Origin: VBAS01 sp965652775
Lineage (GTDB): Bacteria > Bacteroidota > Bacteroidia > Chitinophagales > Chitinophagaceae
Length of the DNA: 6,890 nt
Assembly: GCA_965652775.1 (NCBI GenBank)
Contig: CBFGXP010000206.1
Span: forward strand, 1-6,890
Direction of reading: 5' to 3'
This document shows, one piece after another, positions 5,022 to 6,890 of this stretch; position 1 is the first letter of the stretch; each line of letters opens with the position of its first letter. Position numbers and translations under genes: made by a program. The notes under the pieces are model-generated. The model made no database searches. It worked only from the letters and a program-made list of their open reading frames with translations, and was not told the origin of the DNA.

Positions 5022-6176
5022 ATGTATCCGAATCTTTATTATGCTTTTCGTGACCTCTTTAATGTAGAATGGCAACCCCTGAGATTTATAAATTCATTCG
5101 GATTTTTTGTGGCTATTGCCTTTATTCTCGCTGCCGTTGTTTTATCTGCTGAGTTAAGAAGAAAAAGTAAACAAGGGCTGTTGCAGCCAACTGAGGTGCA
5201 GGTAATGGTGGGCAAACCGGCTTCTTTCATTGATTTGCTCCTGAATTTTTTGCTTGGGTTTGTTCTCGGGTATAAGATCATTGCGCTATTCATAATGAAT
5301 AAATCTGTAACAGATGATCCGCAGGCATTTATTTTTTCAGACAGGGGTAGTTGGCCGGCAGGGATTGCTCTGGGGATACTTTTCGCCGGTCTGAAATGGT
5401 GGGAAAAACGAAAACAGGTGTTAGAAAAACCTGAATTAAGAAAGATCAGAATTTGGCCACAGGATAGAGTAGGAGAATTAACCATCCTTGCGTTGGTTTT
5501 TGGTCTCATTGGCGCCAAGCTTTTTGATGCGTTTGAAAACTGGGATACTTTTATAAAAGACCCCAGCTCGATCTTTTCTGCAGAAGGGCTCACTTTTTAT
5601 GGTGGCCTGATCTGTGCTGCATTGGCTATTTGGTGGTATGCAAAGAAAAATAAGATCGGATTCTGGCATTTGAATGATTCTGCAGCTCCGGCCCTGATGC
5701 TTGCTTATTCTGTCGGTCGAATTGGTTGCCAGGTTTCCGGCGATGGTGACTGGGGGATAGCTACTAAAACGGCCAACCCATTTAGCTGGCTACCAGATTG
5801 GATGTGGGGATATACTTATCCAAATAATGTCGCCAGGGAAGGAATCCCAATCCCGGGATGTAATGATAAATTTTGCTTTGAACTTGCAGAACCACATTAT
5901 CCAACTCCATTCTACGAAACCGTGATTTGTTTTGTGCTTTTTCTTATTCTTTGGTCTGTTAGAAAGCGACTTAAAATACCGGGTACATTATTTGCTCTTT
6001 ATTTAATATTAAATGGGGTGGAAAGATTTTTCATTGAAAAAATAAGAGTGAATATAAAAATTCATTTGTTAGGTTTTCAATTTACTCAAGCGGAGTTGAT
6101 CTCTTCCCTATTAATAATCTCTGGTTTGGTGCTTTGGTTCTATTTACGTAAAAGATATACGACAGTGGCGAGTTGA
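5022..6176 (+). CDS. lgt: prolipoprotein diacylglyceryl transferase
   Basis: Inner-membrane enzyme that moves diacylglycerol from phosphatidylglycerol to the lipobox cysteine of prolipoproteins, the first step of lipoprotein maturation. The 384-residue product has several hydrophobic segments (about 24-43, 70-92, 112-125, 151-167, 191-206, 220-233, 300-312, 320-332, 357-376). Lgt landmarks are GLTFYGGLI (189-197) at the HGG site, the signature GRIGCQVSGDGDWG (232-245) with Arg233, the YPTPFYET motif (293-300), and GVERFFIEKIR (332-342) with Arg335 and Glu339, matching the essential Arg and Glu of the Escherichia coli enzyme. It is about 100 residues longer than the E. coli protein. Extra length lies around 45-70 and 95-150, and in a loop at 248-292 with Cys280 and Cys285. 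Two predicted lipoproteins encoded nearby are likely substrates. The ATG at 5022 is the first start and gives a sensible N-terminus. Confidence 0.93.
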   Translation: MYPNLYYAFRDLFNVEWQPLRFINSFGFFVAIAFILAAVVLSAELRRKSKQGLLQPTEVQVMVGKPASFIDLLLNFLLGFVLGYKIIALFIMNKSVTDDPQAFIFSDRGSWPAGIALGILFAGLKWWEKRKQVLEKPELRKIRIWPQDRVGELTILALVFGLIGAKLFDAFENWDTFIKDPSSIFSAEGLTFYGGLICAALAIWWYAKKNKIGFWHLNDSAAPALMLAYSVGRIGCQVSGDGDWGIATKTANPFSWLPDWMWGYTYPNNVAREGIPIPGCNDKFCFELAEPHYPTPFYETVICFVLFLILWSVRKRLKIPGTLFALYLILNGVERFFIEKIRVNIKIHLLGFQFTQAELISSLLIISGLVLWFYLRKRYTTVAS

Positions 6177-6354
6177 TTTCTCATATTTATTTTAGGATAA
6201 ATTCGGTGAATGAATTATTTTTTCAATACAGCGTCTCCTTTGAAAACCTTGCTGAGAAAGGATTTCGGCATGATTTTATTTTTATTAATGAAATTAGATA
6301 TTCACTTTATCAAACATTTTTCCCCAAACATTATGAGAAACCGCCGTTGTGACG

Positions 6355-6362
6355 TAAATTTG
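6355..6362 (+). promoter_or_regulatory. putative -7 promoter element of rpoD
   Basis: TAAATTTG matches the Bacteroidota -7 consensus TAnnTTTG exactly, 107 bases before the rpoD start. At the -33 distance there is only a poor match (TTATG at 6331-6335). It is the best candidate in the leader. If it is used, the primary sigma factor gene is read by its own product. Confidence 0.5.
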
Positions 6363-6428
6363 CATACATACTTGGACGGTAGTAATTAACTTACCCTTTG
6401 CAACTTTCCTTGAACAAACCAACTCTAT

Positions 6429-6450
6429 TTTACGTTTTATTTACGTTTTA
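6429..6450. repeat. perfect 11-bp tandem repeat in the rpoD leader
   Basis: TTTACGTTTTA occurs twice in direct contact, at 6429-6439 and 6440-6450, ending 19 bases before the rpoD ATG. The repeat is exact over all 22 bases. It may be a paired protein-binding site, a translation-level element or a chance slippage product; the sequence alone does not decide. Confidence 0.7.
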
Positions 6451-6469
6451 AACTTGTAATATTTCAATT

Positions 6470-6890
6470 ATGAGGCAGCTAAAGATTGCCACCCAGATTA
6501 CGAACAGAGACAGCCAGGCAGTTGAAAAGTATCTTCAGGAGATCTCTAAGATCCCGATGATCACTCCCGAAGAGGAGACGACACTTGCCCAACGCATTAA
6601 AATGGCTCATCGTAATCCGGTTGACGCACAAAGAGCATTAGACAAATTGGTGCAAGCCAACCTTCGATTTGTGGTATCTGTTGCTAAGCAGTACCAGCAC
6701 CAGGGGCTTTCTCTTAGCGATTTGATCAACGAGGGTAACCTCGGTTTGATAAAAGCAGCCCAGCGTTTCGATGAAACTAAGGGTTTTAAATTCATCTCAT
6801 ACGCCGTTTGGTGGATTCGCCAGTCCATCCTCCAGGCGTTGGCAGAGCAGGGCAGATTAGTCCGCCTGCCTCAAAACAAAATTGGCACGT
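6470..6890 (+). CDS. rpoD: RNA polymerase primary sigma factor, partial (cut by window end)
   Basis: Primary (group 1) sigma factor that guides RNA polymerase to housekeeping promoters. The window holds the first 140 codons plus one base, with no stop reached. There is no region 1.1 or long non-conserved insert, as in the ~287-residue Bacteroidota RpoD. Region 1.2 is at about 15-45 (SQAVEKYLQEISKIPMITPEEE begins at 15). Regions 2.1-2.2 cover about 58-95 (LVQANLRFVVSVAKQY, then SLSDLINEGNLGLIKAAQRFD at 81-101). Region 2.3, with the aromatic melting residues, is FKFISYAVWWIRQSI (106-120). Region 2.4 runs to about 130 (LQALAEQGRLVRLP at 121-134), and QNKIGT opens region 3. Start: the ATG at 6470 gives MRQLKIATQI, the N-terminus I expect for the clade. 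The reading frame is intact up to the window edge. Confidence 0.95.
   Translation, partial: MRQLKIATQITNRDSQAVEKYLQEISKIPMITPEEETTLAQRIKMAHRNPVDAQRALDKLVQANLRFVVSVAKQYQHQGLSLSDLINEGNLGLIKAAQRFDETKGFKFISYAVWWIRQSILQALAEQGRLVRLPQNKIGT

Larger units (their letters stand above)
6177..6469. other. lgt-rpoD intergenic region and rpoD leader
   Basis: This 293-base A/T-rich stretch has no believable gene. A weak stem, TCCTTT (6236-6241) with AAAGGA (6257-6262), precedes a T-rich run at 6273-6287 and might end lgt transcription, but the 15-base loop and the gap before the T residues make this doubtful. The second half holds a promoter-like site at 6355-6362 and a perfect 11-bp tandem repeat at 6429-6450. 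With that promoter, the rpoD leader would be about 100 bases long. Confidence 0.5.

Noticed and set aside
5039..5593. 184-codon ORF on the minus strand inside lgt
   Set aside because: It is a shadow of lgt in antisense: the product lacks recognisable motifs, while the plus strand encodes all Lgt landmarks here.
6333..6389. 18-residue ORF in the rpoD leader
   Set aside because: It covers the best rpoD -7 element and therefore would begin upstream of the likely transcript start. No protein features are visible.
1..6890. Search for CRISPR arrays, insertion sequences, tRNA genes, toxin-antitoxin or phage-defence modules
   Set aside because: No spaced identical repeats, transposase motifs, cloverleaf patterns or defence domains were seen. 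All sizeable genes are housekeeping or small envelope proteins.

Overview
The window looks like chromosomal DNA of a Bacteroidota bacterium, most likely in or near the Chitinophagaceae. The reasons are the clade-typical RpoD start (no region 1.1), TAnnTTTG promoter elements, A/T-rich start contexts without clear Shine-Dalgarno sequences, a long Lgt of the 'GRIGC' type, a short (~465 aa) arginine-decarboxylase-like PLP enzyme, and small lipoproteins with PPGQAKK-type motifs. The family placement is an inference from remembered protein features, not from a database search.

Layout. 1-720: the ribosomal protein pair rpmI-rplT (L35, L20), with an unusual heptad-built inverted repeat in the gap between them and a clear intrinsic terminator behind rplT. 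720-2200: a well-formed Bacteroidota promoter, a GC-rich palindrome in the 5' UTR, and a PLP-dependent decarboxylase of the arginine decarboxylase type. 2293-3203: two small uncharacterised lipoprotein genes on the minus strand, probably one transcription unit. 3274-3729: a secreted NTF2-like protein, divergent from the lipoproteins. 3815-4261: a small heat-shock protein (Hsp20) on the minus strand, convergent with the NTF2-like gene and ended by a terminator whose stem is perfect only on the minus strand. 4497-4913: a bacilliredoxin (BrxA/BrxB family) followed by a terminator. 5022-6176: lgt, prolipoprotein diacylglyceryl transferase. 6177-6469: a leader region with a promoter-like site and a perfect 11-bp tandem repeat. 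6470-6890: the first 140 codons of the primary sigma factor rpoD, cut by the window end.

How the genes relate. Most are housekeeping functions in separate transcription units: translation (L35/L20), polyamine metabolism (decarboxylase), protein folding (Hsp20), thiol redox repair (bacilliredoxin), lipoprotein maturation (Lgt) and transcription (RpoD). Two links are worth noting. The two lipoproteins encoded here are expected substrates of the Lgt encoded about 2 kb away. The RpoD encoded here belongs to the sigma type that reads the TAnnTTTG promoters seen in the window.

I found no mobile element, CRISPR array, tRNA, rRNA or defence system, and no convincing new multi-gene system. The most unusual signals are non-coding: the heptad-periodic hairpin between rpmI and rplT, the repeated TCCGCC...GGCGGA palindromes around the decarboxylase promoter, and the tandem repeat in the rpoD leader.
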